A DNA stretch of 64,000 bases from Sphingomonas sp. JUb134 (lineage in GTDB: Bacteria > Pseudomonadota > Alphaproteobacteria > Sphingomonadales > Sphingomonadaceae). The translations under genes and the position numbers were made by a program. The notes beneath the pieces are model-generated. The model saw nothing but the letters and a program-made list of their open reading frames with translations. It was not told the DNA's origin and searched no databases. The stretch lies in NCBI RefSeq assembly GCF_004341505.2, contig NZ_SLYP02000001.1, positions 1,623,001-1,687,000 on the forward strand, written 5' to 3'. Shown here in pieces: positions 43,594 to 51,735 of this stretch. The stretch's first letter is position 1; each line of letters starts with the position of its first letter.

Positions 43594-44645
43594 TGAACGA
43601 CATAAGGGACAAGAAGGAGCGGAACATGGCGCAGAACGAAGCTGGAGTGGCGCTGGTCGCGGGCGGAGCGGGCTTTATCGGCTCGCACCTCTGCCGGGCG
43701 CTGGTGGATCAGGGCTATGAGGTGCTGTGCCTCGATAACCTCCAGACGGCGCGTCCGTCCAACCTGCGGCTGCTGGAGGCGCTGCCCAACTTCACCTTCG
43801 TGGAGGCGGACATCGTCAACCCGCTGCCCCAGGCGGTGCTGGAGCGGGCCGATCGCATCACGCGCATCTACAATCTCGCCTGCGCAGCCTCGCCGCCGCA
43901 GTACCAGGCCGATCCCGAGCACACGATGCTCACCAACGTGGTCGGCACCAACCACCTGCTGCGGCTGGCCGAAAAGACCGGCGCGCGCTTCCTGCTCACC
44001 TCCACCAGCGAGGTCTATGGCGATCCGGAAGTCCACCCGCAGGCGGAAGGTTATCGCGGCTGGGTGAGCTGCACCGGCCCGCGCGCCTGCTATGACGAGG
44101 GCAAGCGCGCTGCCGAGGCGCTGACCTTCGACTATGCCCGCATGAACCGCGCGGAAGTGCGCGTGGCCCGCATCTTCAACACCTATGGCCCGCAGATGCA
44201 TCCGGATGACGGCCGCGTCGTCTCCAACCTGATCTGCCAGGCGCTGTCCGGCCGCGACATCACCGTCTATGGCGACGGCAGCCAGACGCGCAGCTTCTGC
44301 TACGTCTCCGACATGGTCGATGCGCTGATGCGGCTGATGGAAAGCGACATCAATCCGATGGAGCCGGTCAACCTCGGCAATCCGACCGAGTTCACCGTCA
44401 ACGAGCTGCTGGAAAAGGTGCTGGTCGCGACCGGTGTCGAGGGCCGGGTGACCTACAACCCGCTGCCGCAGGACGATCCGCGGCGCCGCCGTCCCGACAT
44501 CAGCCGTGCCAAGGCGGTGCTCGGCTGGGAGCCGACCGTGCCGCTGGAGGATGGGCTCGCCCGCACCAGCGCCTGGTTCGCGGAAGAACTGGGAGTCGAG
44601 TTGGCCCGGCCGGAGATCCAGGAGCCGCTGCGCGCCCGCGCCTGA
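43593..44645 (+). CDS. UDP-glucuronate decarboxylase-like nucleotide-sugar enzyme
   Basis: This 350-residue extended SDR has the NAD motif AGGAGFIGSHL and the signature PRACYDEGKRAAEAL with the catalytic Tyr-Lys, which matches UDP-xylose synthase (UXS) and related decarboxylases (PRxCYDEGKR). ARIFNTYGPQMHPDDGRVVSNLI and RSFCYVSDMVDALMRLM follow. It could supply UDP-xylose to the transferases. ATG 43593 overlaps the preceding stop; ATG 43626 has a stronger AAGGAGCGG site and may be the true start. Confidence 0.85.
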   Translation: MNDIRDKKERNMAQNEAGVALVAGGAGFIGSHLCRALVDQGYEVLCLDNLQTARPSNLRLLEALPNFTFVEADIVNPLPQAVLERADRITRIYNLACAASPPQYQADPEHTMLTNVVGTNHLLRLAEKTGARFLLTSTSEVYGDPEVHPQAEGYRGWVSCTGPRACYDEGKRAAEALTFDYARMNRAEVRVARIFNTYGPQMHPDDGRVVSNLICQALSGRDITVYGDGSQTRSFCYVSDMVDALMRLMESDINPMEPVNLGNPTEFTVNELLEKVLVATGVEGRVTYNPLPQDDPRRRRPDISRAKAVLGWEPTVPLEDGLARTSAWFAEELGVELARPEIQEPLRARA

Positions 44646-44666
44646 TCGAACTCCTAGAAACGTCGT

Positions 44667-44700
44667 GCCCCGCTCCGGCAGCCGCCGGGGCGGGGCGTTT
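44667..44700 (+). terminator. Terminator of the rightward sugar operon
   Basis: A 13-bp GC-rich stem (44667-44679 with 44684-44696, one G-T pair, 4-nt loop) is followed by GTTTCAT. It lies 22 bp past the UXS-like stop and fits an intrinsic terminator. Confidence 0.75.
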
Positions 44701-44765
44701 CATATCGGGACGCCCAGCGCCACCGACGAAGGTGCAAAGCGTAAACGGCGTGTTAACCTGTTCCT

Positions 44766-44942
44766 ATGGACCAACGACACGCGCACTCGCCTGTGGCCGT
44801 TTCCGGCCCACCGCATCCCTTTCGCCGTGCTCTGGCGGATGCTCGCAAGGCATCGAAGGACGCCAGCAGCGAAGAGGATCTGAAGCTCTTCGTCCTGAGC
44901 TTCACCGCCTTCTTCGTCTGCTTCTACACCTTCCTGTTATAG
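44766..44942 (+). CDS. Small single-helix membrane protein (58 residues)
   Basis: ATG at 44766 opens a 59-codon frame ending TAG at 44942. The first half is hydrophilic and Pro/His rich (MDQRHAHSPVAVSGPPHPF), then ADARKASKDASSEEDLKLF, then an aromatic membrane helix (FVLSFTAFFVCFYTFLL) that ends the protein. The organisation is typical of small tail-anchored proteins. No family recognised. It lies between the sugar operon terminator and the convergent MFS gene. Confidence 0.55.
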   Translation: MDQRHAHSPVAVSGPPHPFRRALADARKASKDASSEEDLKLFVLSFTAFFVCFYTFLL

Positions 44943-44968
44943 CCGCGCTTGCGGCTTGACCCGGCGGT

Positions 44969-46258
44969 TCAGTCGCATGCGCAGTGCAGCTTCCAGGCCA
45001 ACCAGGCGGAGAGCACGCACATGCCGGCGACCACCAGCAGCATGTCCTCCGGCGTCACTCCGGCCGCGCTGACGGCGCTCACCACGATCGCGCCGATCGT
45101 CATCGCGCCTGCGTTGACGATGTTGTTGGCCGCCACCGTCCGCGCCGTCTGGTCCTTGGTCACCGTGGTGGTCAGGAAGGCGTAGAGCGGCACCACGAAC
45201 ATGCCGCCGGTGACTGCGACGGCAAGCATCGTCAGCAGCAACCCGACCGCGCGCGGCAGCGTGATAAAGTCGTAGAAGCCATACAATGTGCCGGCCGGCG
45301 CCTGCACCCAGCCGCGCGCCTCCAGCGACAGCGCGATCACGGCGACGCCCATCGCGATCACCGAGCCCGGCGCATATTTCGCCGAGACCTTGCCGCGCAG
45401 CAGCGCGTTGATGACCACCGAACCGATCGCCACCCCGACCGAGAAGATCGCGATGGTGAGGCTGGCGACCCGCTCGTTGGCGGTGAGCACGTTCTTCACC
45501 AGCGGCGGGAAGATCACGATCATCACCGACGCGATGGTCCAGAAGAAGCTGATGGCGAGGATCGCCAGGAACAGCCGCCGGATGTGCATCGTCGCCGCGA
45601 CCAGCTTCCACGAGGAGGTGATCGGGTTGTAGTTGAGCTTCAGTTCGGCACCCAGCCGGGGGGCCGCGGGCACCATGCGGCCCGTGATCCAGCCGATCAC
45701 CGCAACCCCGATCACCAGGATCGCCGAAGCCTCGACGGAGATCCATCCTGCGATCACCGTTCCCAGCAGGATCGAGAGATAGGTGCCGGCTTCCACCAGC
45801 CCGGTGCCGCCCAGCACCTCATCCTCTTTCAGATGCTGCGGCAGGATCGCGTATTTGATCGGCCCGAAGAAGGTCGAGTGGGTGCCCAGCAGCAGCACGG
45901 CGCCCAGCATCATCGCGAGGCCGAGGTTGATCCACCCGGCCTGCGCCACGAACACGCCCGCCGCGCCGAAGATCATGATTCCGATCTCGGCCGTCTTCAC
46001 GATGCGGATGATCCGTGCCTTGTCGCTCGTGTCCGCGAGCTGGCCGGACAGCGCCGAGAGGACGAAGAAGGGGATGATCCCGATCGCCGTCGCCAAGGCG
46101 TTGAAATTCTGTTCTGCCTGCGCGTCCGAGAAGATCTGGTAGGTCGCGAACAGAACGATCGCCTGCTTGAACAGGTTGTCGTTGAAGGCACCCAGAAACT
46201 GCGTGACGAACAGGGGAAGGAAGCGGCGCTTCCTGAGCAGCCCGAGCGCATTCAGCAT
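44969..46258 (-). CDS. MFS transporter, LplT-like
   Basis: This 429-residue protein has about 12 predicted helices. The N-terminus FLPLFVTQFLGAFNDNLFKQAIVL is the LplT/lysophospholipid-transporter signature (QFLGAFNDNLFK). LGTHSTFFGPIKYAILPQHL is the second. It likely flips lysophospholipids inward at the inner membrane for reacylation. There is no fused acyltransferase domain here. It is divergent from pgsA, 131 bp apart, a fitting lipid neighbour. Confidence 0.88.
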   Translation of the reverse strand: MLNALGLLRKRRFLPLFVTQFLGAFNDNLFKQAIVLFATYQIFSDAQAEQNFNALATAIGIIPFFVLSALSGQLADTSDKARIIRIVKTAEIGIMIFGAAGVFVAQAGWINLGLAMMLGAVLLLGTHSTFFGPIKYAILPQHLKEDEVLGGTGLVEAGTYLSILLGTVIAGWISVEASAILVIGVAVIGWITGRMVPAAPRLGAELKLNYNPITSSWKLVAATMHIRRLFLAILAISFFWTIASVMIVIFPPLVKNVLTANERVASLTIAIFSVGVAIGSVVINALLRGKVSAKYAPGSVIAMGVAVIALSLEARGWVQAPAGTLYGFYDFITLPRAVGLLLTMLAVAVTGGMFVVPLYAFLTTTVTKDQTARTVAANNIVNAGAMTIGAIVVSAVSAAGVTPEDMLLVVAGMCVLSAWLAWKLHCACD

Positions 46259-46389
46259 CGTGTCGTCAGTACCTTGTGTCGTTGCATCGCGCAGGCTTGA
46301 TGCCCGTAGCCATAGCCCAGCGTGGCAAGCGGCTTCAATGCGCGATTAAAGCTTCTCCCCGCTCGCGCCCCGGTGCTAGACCCCGGCGG

Positions 46390-46956
46390 GTGCTGACGCT
46401 TCCCAATATCCTCACGCTCTCGCGGATCTTCGCGGTGCCCCTTCTGGTCGCGTTCCTCTGGTGGCCGCAATGGCATGCCGGCTACGCGATCGCCTTCGCC
46501 CTCTACTGCCTGATGGGCGTCACCGACTATTTCGACGGGTATCTCGCCCGCTCGAACGGCACGGTGTCGAAGCTCGGGGTGTTCCTGGATCCGATCGCCG
46601 ACAAGATCATGGTCGCTGCCGTGATCCTGATGCTGGTGGGAACGCGGCACGATACCGCCCTCATCACCGGCATCCACCTGATCGCCGCGCTCGTCATCCT
46701 GCTGCGCGAGATTGCCGTGTCGGGCCTGCGCGAGTTTCTTGCGGGGCTGCAGGTCTCGCTGCCGGTCTCCAAGCTCGCCAAGTGGAAGACGACGCTGCAG
46801 CTCGTCGCGTTCGGGGCGCTGATCCTGGCCGGTGCGGTCCCGGACATCCTGTGGGTCCGCGCGGTCGGGCTCGCCTGCCTCTGGGGGGCTGCCGTCCTGA
46901 CCCTTGTTACCGGCTGGGACTATCTGCGCGTCGGCCTCCGGCACATGGACAGCTGA
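46390..46956 (+). CDS. pgsA: CDP-diacylglycerol-glycerol-3-phosphate 3-phosphatidyltransferase
   Basis: This 188-residue integral membrane enzyme makes phosphatidylglycerol phosphate from CDP-diacylglycerol. The CDP-alcohol phosphotransferase motif is present as DYFDGYLARS...GVFLDPIADK (DG..AR..G..D..D). The first helix region is LTLPNILTLSRIFAVPLL, the usual family start. GTG at 46390 fits this better than the longer frame. Its stop overlaps moaD by TGATG. Confidence 0.93.
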   Translation: MLTLPNILTLSRIFAVPLLVAFLWWPQWHAGYAIAFALYCLMGVTDYFDGYLARSNGTVSKLGVFLDPIADKIMVAAVILMLVGTRHDTALITGIHLIAALVILLREIAVSGLREFLAGLQVSLPVSKLAKWKTTLQLVAFGALILAGAVPDILWVRAVGLACLWGAAVLTLVTGWDYLRVGLRHMDS

Positions 46957-47213
46957 TGGCGCTTGCCATGCTCTATTTCGCCTGGGTGCGCGAGACGATC
47001 GGGACCGGGGCGGAGAACGTCGATCCTCCCGCGGACCTGACGACGGTCGAGCACCTCATCGACTGGCTCTCGACTCGCAGCCCTGCGCACGCCGAGGCCC
47101 TGGCCGATCGCGCGCGGCTGCGTGCTGCGGTCGACCAGCGCTTCGTGCCGCTCGAAGCTTCCATCAGCGGAGCCCGCGAAGTCGCGATCTTCCCCCCGGT
47201 GACCGGCGGATGA
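46956..47213 (+). CDS. moaD: Molybdopterin synthase small subunit
   Basis: This 85-residue ubiquitin-like protein ends PPVTGG, the Gly-Gly that carries the thiocarboxylate sulfur in molybdopterin synthesis. The start MALAMLYFAWVRETIG is typical of MoaD. It overlaps pgsA and moaE by a few bases (TGATG and ATGA), forming a unit with MoaE. Confidence 0.93.
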   Translation: MALAMLYFAWVRETIGTGAENVDPPADLTTVEHLIDWLSTRSPAHAEALADRARLRAAVDQRFVPLEASISGAREVAIFPPVTGG

Positions 47214-47647
47214 TCCGCGCGCTGGTCCAGTCGGAGCCGATCGACCTCGCCGCCACGCTCGCGGCGGTGGAAGGCAGCGGTTCCGGCGCAGTCGCGAGCT
47301 TCTCCGGCTTCGTGCGCGCGGATGACGGCGTGCGCGAGCTCGCGCTGGAGCATTACCCGGGCATGACCGAGGCCGTGTTGCACGCCCTCGCCGAGGAGGC
47401 GGTCGCGCGCTGGCAGCTGCACGCGGTTGCGGTGGTCCATCGCGTCGGCCCCATGGCTCCCGGCGAGCGGATCGTGCTGGTGGCGACCGCCGCACCCCAC
47501 CGCCATGCGGCGCTGGAGGCCTGCGCATTCCTGATCGATCGGCTCAAGACCGATGCGCCGTTCTGGAAACGCGAGCGTCGCGAAGAGGGTGCGCGCTGGG
47601 TCGCAGCCCGCGATGGCGACGCGGGCGCGGCCGACCGCTGGCGCTAG
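47210..47647 (+). CDS. moaE: Molybdopterin synthase catalytic subunit
   Basis: This 145-residue enzyme adds two sulfurs from MoaD to precursor Z to form molybdopterin. It has GAVASFSGFVRADDGV, LEHYPGMTEAVLHALAEEA, HRVGPMAPGERIVLVA and the catalytic lysine region KTDAPFWKRE. The MoaE signature lysines are in place. Its start overlaps the moaD stop, so the two subunits are made together. Confidence 0.94.
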   Translation: MIRALVQSEPIDLAATLAAVEGSGSGAVASFSGFVRADDGVRELALEHYPGMTEAVLHALAEEAVARWQLHAVAVVHRVGPMAPGERIVLVATAAPHRHAALEACAFLIDRLKTDAPFWKRERREEGARWVAARDGDAGAADRWR

Positions 47648-47654
47648 AAAGGGG

Positions 47655-47676
47655 GGAGGAGGGCGAACCCTCCTCC
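47655..47676. terminator. Bidirectional hairpin between moaE and fasciclin genes
   Basis: GGAGGAGGG-CGAA-CCCTCCTCC is a perfect 9-bp stem in the 36-bp gap between convergent genes. Reading leftward it is followed by CCCCCCTTTCT; reading rightward by GAAAAGG. It probably ends transcription mostly from the fasciclin side. Confidence 0.65.
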
Positions 47677-47683
47677 GAAAAGG

Positions 47684-48340
47684 TCAGCCGAGCTTCGGCA
47701 CGAGCACGCCGTTCACGACGTGGAAGACGCCGTTCGACTGGTCGACGTCATAGGTCGTCACGTAAGCCTTGGTGCCATTCGCATCCGTCAGCGTGATCGC
47801 GCCGTTCTCCAGGCCTGCGGTGAGCGGCTGGCCCGCGACCGTGGTCAGCGTCAGCGTCCCGCCGGCGCTTTCGATCTGCTTCTTGAGCGTCACGGCATCG
47901 AGCTTCCCCGACACCACATGGTAGTTGAGGATCTTGGCGAGCGTCGCCTTGTTCTCCGGCTTCAGCAACGTGTCCATGGTGCCGGGTGCAAGCCGGCCGA
48001 ACGCATCATTGTCGGGCGCGAACACGGTGAAGGGGCCCGGGCCGGCGAGTGCCGCATCGACGCCGGCGGCCTTGAGCGCGTTGACCAGCGTCGCCAGGTT
48101 CGGCGCTGCAGCCAGGTTCTCGACGATCGGCTTGGTGGGCGCCATCTGCGCGCCGCCGACGGCCGGGTTCGGCTTGGCGGCTGCTGCTGCATCGGCGGGT
48201 GCGGCGGTGGTGCCGGGCGCGGCCGGCGTGGTCTGCGGAGCCGTCTGGGGTGCGGGCGTCGCGGTCGTGGTCTGCGCCAGCGCCGGCGCCGCGGTAGCGG
48301 CAACGACGGCCAGAGCGGATACGATCGGAAGACGGAACAT
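47684..48340 (-). CDS. Secreted fasciclin (FAS1) domain protein
   Basis: This 218-residue protein has a signal peptide (MFRLPIVSALAVVAATAAPALAQ), an Ala/Pro/Thr-rich linker (about 24-70), then one FAS1 domain. FAS1 H1 is PNLATLVNALKAAGVDAALAG with FTVFAPDNDAFGRL, and H2 is VVNGVLVPKLG. FAS1 domains mediate adhesion and polysaccharide binding. The start has a GAGGAGA site. It lies downstream of, and on the same strand as, the OxyR-like gene. Confidence 0.9.
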   Translation of the reverse strand: MFRLPIVSALAVVAATAAPALAQTTTATPAPQTAPQTTPAAPGTTAAPADAAAAAKPNPAVGGAQMAPTKPIVENLAAAPNLATLVNALKAAGVDAALAGPGPFTVFAPDNDAFGRLAPGTMDTLLKPENKATLAKILNYHVVSGKLDAVTLKKQIESAGGTLTLTTVAGQPLTAGLENGAITLTDANGTKAYVTTYDVDQSNGVFHVVNGVLVPKLG

Positions 48341-48449
48341 CAGTTTCTCCTCAACAGGGATGGATTGCGCGACTGCGGCGCAACGCCTGGGGAGGGCGAT
48401 CGGACCTCCCCAGGGCCCAGCTTGTCCACCCTGTCGGGATGAGTCGTGG

Positions 48450-49352
48450 TCAGCGCGCGGTGGAGAGCACCCCCGCCAACAGTCGGAAGTCGCGCTCGCG
48501 CGGGGAGGCGCGGCGCCACACCAGCGCGATCTCGCGCGATGCCTTGGGTGCGTCGATCTTGCGGGCGACCACCTGCGTATGATCGAGGATGCCGGCATCC
48601 ACCGCCATCTCGGGCAGCATCGTGTGGCCGAGACCGTTGTCGACCATCTGGACGATGGTGTGGAGCGAGGTGCCCAGCATCGTCGCCCGTCCGCGCAACT
48701 CCGGATGCGGGCAGGCGCGTAGCGCATGGTCCTTCAGGCAGTGGCCGTCCTCCAGCAGCAGCAGGCGGGCGGCGTCGATGTCGTCCGCCACCATCGGCCC
48801 GGCCCCCGGACGCGCGTCGCCCTGCGGCACCGCCAGATAGAGCGGGTCGTCGAACAGCGGCGCCACCTCGACATCGCCACAGGCAAAGGGGAGGGCGAGC
48901 AGCACGCAGTCGGAGCGCCCGTGGTGCAGCGCTTCGCACGCCGCCTGGCTCGGCTCTTCGCGCAGGAACAGCTTTAGGTCGGGATAATCCTCACGCAGCC
49001 GCGGCAGGATGCGGGGTAGCAGGAACGGGGCGATGGTGGGGATCACGCTCATCCGCATCTCGCCCGACAGCGGCCGCCCGGCGGCGCGCGCCATGTCGGC
49101 GAGCTCCTCCGCCTCGCGGATCACCGTGCGCGCCTTGTCGACGATCGCCTCGCCCAGCGGCGTGAACCGCACGACCCGCCGCGTCCGCTCGACCAGCGTG
49201 ACCCCGATCAGCGTTTCGAGTTCGCGAATGCCCGCCGACAGCGTCGATTGCGTCACGAACGACGCCTCCGCCGCGCGTCCGAAATGGCCCGCATCGCGCA
49301 GCGCGACGAGATACTGGAGCTGCTTCAGGGTAGGCAGATAGGTGGTGCTCAT
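48450..49352 (-). CDS. oxyR: Hydrogen peroxide-sensing LysR regulator OxyR
   Basis: This 300-residue LysR-type regulator has an N-terminal winged helix-turn-helix (LKQLQYLVALRDAGHFGRAAEASFVTQSTLSAGIRELE) and an effector domain with both redox cysteines of OxyR in GHCLKDHALRAC, nine residues apart as in E. coli Cys199/Cys208. GEMRMSVIPTIAPFLLP is the family domain-II start. It is expected to activate peroxide-defence genes. It lies alone; no catalase or AhpC gene adjoins it. Confidence 0.9.
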   Translation of the reverse strand: MSTTYLPTLKQLQYLVALRDAGHFGRAAEASFVTQSTLSAGIRELETLIGVTLVERTRRVVRFTPLGEAIVDKARTVIREAEELADMARAAGRPLSGEMRMSVIPTIAPFLLPRILPRLREDYPDLKLFLREEPSQAACEALHHGRSDCVLLALPFACGDVEVAPLFDDPLYLAVPQGDARPGAGPMVADDIDAARLLLLEDGHCLKDHALRACPHPELRGRATMLGTSLHTIVQMVDNGLGHTMLPEMAVDAGILDHTQVVARKIDAPKASREIALVWRRASPRERDFRLLAGVLSTAR

Positions 49353-49506
49353 GGCACCGTCTTATCGGCGGTGTCGATCAAGTTCCAGCGATTGAGCGAG
49401 CGGAGCGCTGATGCGTCGAACAGGCGTGTCGCGCGTTCCATATCGCGGTTGCTGGAAATTCCGCAGCAGGAGTCCTAAATGGCCTCGAAACGGGGAAGGG
49501 ACTAGC

Positions 49507-50187
49507 ATGGTCGGCCGGCTCGGCGCGTATCTGGATTCGATCAAGGCCCGGGACCCGGCGCCGCGCTCGCGTGCCGAGATCCTGCTGTACCCGGGTGTCT
49601 GGGCGCTCGGCTTCCATCGCATCGCACACCGCCTGTTCCAGGCGCGGCTGTTCTTCCTCGCCCGCGCGGTGAACCACCTCGCGCGGTTCCTGACGGTGAT
49701 CGACATCCATCCGGGCGCGAAGATCGGCCGCAATTTCTTCATCGATCATGGTTTCACGGTGATCGGGGAGACGGCGGAGATCGGCGACAACGTCACCATA
49801 TACCAGAATGTAACGCTCGGCGGGACCAGTCCGGACAACGGCATCGCCGGCAAGCGGCACCCGACCATCGGCGATGGCGTGATCATCGGCTCTGGTGCGC
49901 AGGTGCTGGGGCCGATCCAGGTCGGCGCGCGCGCGCGCGTTGGCGCCAACGCCGTCGTCACGCGCGACGTGCCGGAGGGGGCGGTGATGGTCGGCATCCC
50001 GGCGCGGCCGACATTGGTCGATTCCACCGCCTATCAGCGCGACTTCGTACCCTACGGCACACCGTGCCGAGAGATGCAGGACCCGCAGGCGCAGAAGATC
50101 GAGACCCTGCGCTGCGAACTGGAAGCCTTGCGCCGCCGCCTGGATGCGGCGGTGGCCGAGGCCGAAGAGCATCGCAACCGCGCCTGA
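49507..50187 (+). CDS. cysE: Serine O-acetyltransferase (EpsC type)
   Basis: This 226-residue enzyme acetylates serine in cysteine synthesis. It has an N-terminal helical region ([19 protein letters not shown]) and left-handed beta-helix hexapeptide repeats ([36 protein letters not shown]) with the conserved His and the GGT loop. A C-terminal coiled-coil-like tail ([25 protein letters not shown]) is an extension of the short EpsC-type. ATG 49507 has GGGAAGGGA upstream. It is coupled to DUF2794 (TGATG). Confidence 0.88.
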   Translation: MVGRLGAYLDSIKARDPAPRSRAEILLYPGVWALGFHRIAHRLFQARLFFLARAVNHLARFLTVIDIHPGAKIGRNFFIDHGFTVIGETAEIGDNVTIYQNVTLGGTSPDNGIAGKRHPTIGDGVIIGSGAQVLGPIQVGARARVGANAVVTRDVPEGAVMVGIPARPTLVDSTAYQRDFVPYGTPCREMQDPQAQKIETLRCELEALRRRLDAAVAEAEEHRNRA

Positions 50188-50531
50188 TGGGAGTCGTCAC
50201 CCCCTTTCCGGCAAGCGCGGGACGTCCGAGCCAGACGGGGTTCGAACGTGCCGAACTGGCGCGTATCCTCGACCTCTACGGCCGAATGGTCGCAGCCGGG
50301 CACTGGCGCGACTATGCGATCGATCTGGGGCGCGATGCGGCCGTGTTCTCCGCCTTCCGGCGATCTGCCGAGCGGCCGGAGTTCCGCATCGAGAAGCGCC
50401 CGGCGCTCCGCAACCGGCAGGGCATGTGGGCGCTGGTCAACGAAGTCGGCGCGGTGCTGAAGCGCGGGCACGAGCTTGGGCCCGTGCTGGCGCCGGTGGA
50501 ACGCCGCCTGATGAAGCTGGTCGAGGACTGA
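50187..50531 (+). CDS. DUF2794 family protein
   Basis: This 114-residue protein has the DUF2794 core FERAELARILDLYGRMVAAGHWRDYAIDLGRDAAVFSAFRRSAERPEFRIEKRP and VNEVGAVLKRGHELGPVLAPVERRLMKLVED. The family is confined to alphaproteobacteria and its function is unknown. The ATG overlaps the cysE stop. The start has no better alternative. A strong hairpin follows the stop. Confidence 0.87.
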   Translation: MGVVTPFPASAGRPSQTGFERAELARILDLYGRMVAAGHWRDYAIDLGRDAAVFSAFRRSAERPEFRIEKRPALRNRQGMWALVNEVGAVLKRGHELGPVLAPVERRLMKLVED

Positions 50532-50581
50532 CACCGCACCCGACGCGCCGTGTTCGCGTCCGGCACCCCTGAATGCACCAA

Positions 50582-50610
50582 CGCGCGCCCTCCGCTCGGG
50601 AGGACGCGCG
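50582..50610. terminator. Hairpin between DUF2794 and the Thr-rich protein gene
   Basis: CGCGCG plus CCCTCC pairs with GGGAGG, a bulged A, then CGCGCG; loop GCTC. It lies 51 bp after the DUF2794 stop and 29 bp past the convergent gene's stop. No T-run; it may serve both directions. Confidence 0.6.
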
Positions 50611-50638
50611 CTGCTGACGTCGTTGGACGCTTAAAGGC

Positions 50639-50962
50639 TTACTTGCCGCCCGGATTGCGGCAGCTGTCCTTCACGGTGCGCGAGCACACCGGATAGTTCT
50701 GCTGTGCGGCCGGCGCCGGGGTGGTCGACGGCGGTGCAAAGGTCACCGGACCGGTCGTGGACGGCGTCATCGTCGACGAGGGCACGCCGGAGGTCGTGTC
50801 GGTGCCGGTGGTGGTGGTCGTATCGGTGCCGGTCGTCGTGGTCGTGTCCGACGTCGTGCCGGTCATGTCACCAGTGGTGGTCTGTCCGGTGGTGCCCGGG
50901 GTCGTCTGGGCAACCGCGGCGCCGCTGAGCGTGAGGGCGGCGGCAAGAGCAAGGAGTTTCAT
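50639..50962 (-). CDS. Secreted Thr-rich low-complexity protein
   Basis: This 107-residue protein has a signal peptide (MKLLALAAALTLSGAAVAQ), a Thr/Gly/Asp-rich tract of about 70 residues with near-repeats (TTTTTGTDTTT), then a compact C-terminal module with two cysteines (YPVCSRTVKDSCRNPGGK). The last part looks like a disulfide- or ligand-binding tag on an unstructured stalk. The start has a AGGAG site. No known function. Upstream is the phosphate regulon. Confidence 0.75.
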   Translation of the reverse strand: MKLLALAAALTLSGAAVAQTTPGTTGQTTTGDMTGTTSDTTTTTGTDTTTTTGTDTTSGVPSSTMTPSTTGPVTFAPPSTTPAPAAQQNYPVCSRTVKDSCRNPGGK

Positions 50963-51033
50963 TGTATCTTCTCCTGGAACTGGTTCTGGCCGACCCTCAA
51001 CGCGCGATTTTCGGAATCTTTCCGTAACGATTC

Positions 51034-51726
51034 TCAGTTTCCCGCATCCAGCGCATAGCCTGCCGACCGGACGGTGCGGATGATGTCCGGCATTCCCTCG
51101 CCATTGATCGCCTTGCGCAGCCGCCGGATATGGACGTCCACCGTGCGCGTCTCGATCTCCGTATCCCGTCCCCACACCGCGTCCAGCAGCCGCTCGCGCG
51201 AGAACACCCAGCCGGGATGCTGCAGGAAGTGCTTGAGAAGGCGGAATTCGGTCGGGCCCAGCGGGACGAGTTCGCCCGCGCGGCGCACCTTGTGCCCCAC
51301 CGTGTCCATCTCGATGTCGGCATAGCTCAGCGTCTCGCCGGCAAGGGCGGGGCGCACGCGACGGAGCACGGCCTTCACGCGCGCGACCAGCTCGCGGGGC
51401 GAGAAGGGCTTGGTGACATAGTCGTCCGCACCCGTCTCCAGGCCGCGCACCCGGTCCTCTTCCTCGCCCCGTGCGGTCAGCATGATGATGGGCACGTTCG
51501 CCGTCTCGGGCGTGCGGCGCAGGCGCCGGCACACTTCGATTCCCGACAATCCCTCCACCATCCAGTCGAGCAGCACCAGGTCCGGCGTGCCCTCGCGCGC
51601 CAGCAGCAGGGCCTCTTCGCCGTCCGGCGTGTGGCGGACGTCGAAGTCCTCGCGGCGGAAATGATAGGCGAGCAACTCCGCCAGTGCCGCGTCATCCTCG
51701 ACGAGCAACATGCTTGGCTTGGCCAT
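51034..51726 (-). CDS. phoB: Phosphate response regulator PhoB
   Basis: This 230-residue response regulator has a receiver domain (MLLVEDDAALAELLAYHF, acceptor Asp in LVLLDWMVEG, Lys in TKPF) and a C-terminal winged helix (LGPTEFRLLKHFLQHPGWVFSRERLLDAVWG, RTVDVHIRRLRKAI). It is activated by PhoR under phosphate limitation. It is the last of the seven leftward genes, 9 bp after phoU. Confidence 0.95.
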   Translation of the reverse strand: MAKPSMLLVEDDAALAELLAYHFRREDFDVRHTPDGEEALLLAREGTPDLVLLDWMVEGLSGIEVCRRLRRTPETANVPIIMLTARGEEEDRVRGLETGADDYVTKPFSPRELVARVKAVLRRVRPALAGETLSYADIEMDTVGHKVRRAGELVPLGPTEFRLLKHFLQHPGWVFSRERLLDAVWGRDTEIETRTVDVHIRRLRKAINGEGMPDIIRTVRSAGYALDAGN

Positions 51727-51735
51727 GGCGGTCCC

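Noticed and set aside
50720..50900. Thr-codon repeats read as a DNA microsatellite or CRISPR-like repeat
   Set aside because: They are imperfect codon-level repeats within one coding frame, with no spacers of fixed length.
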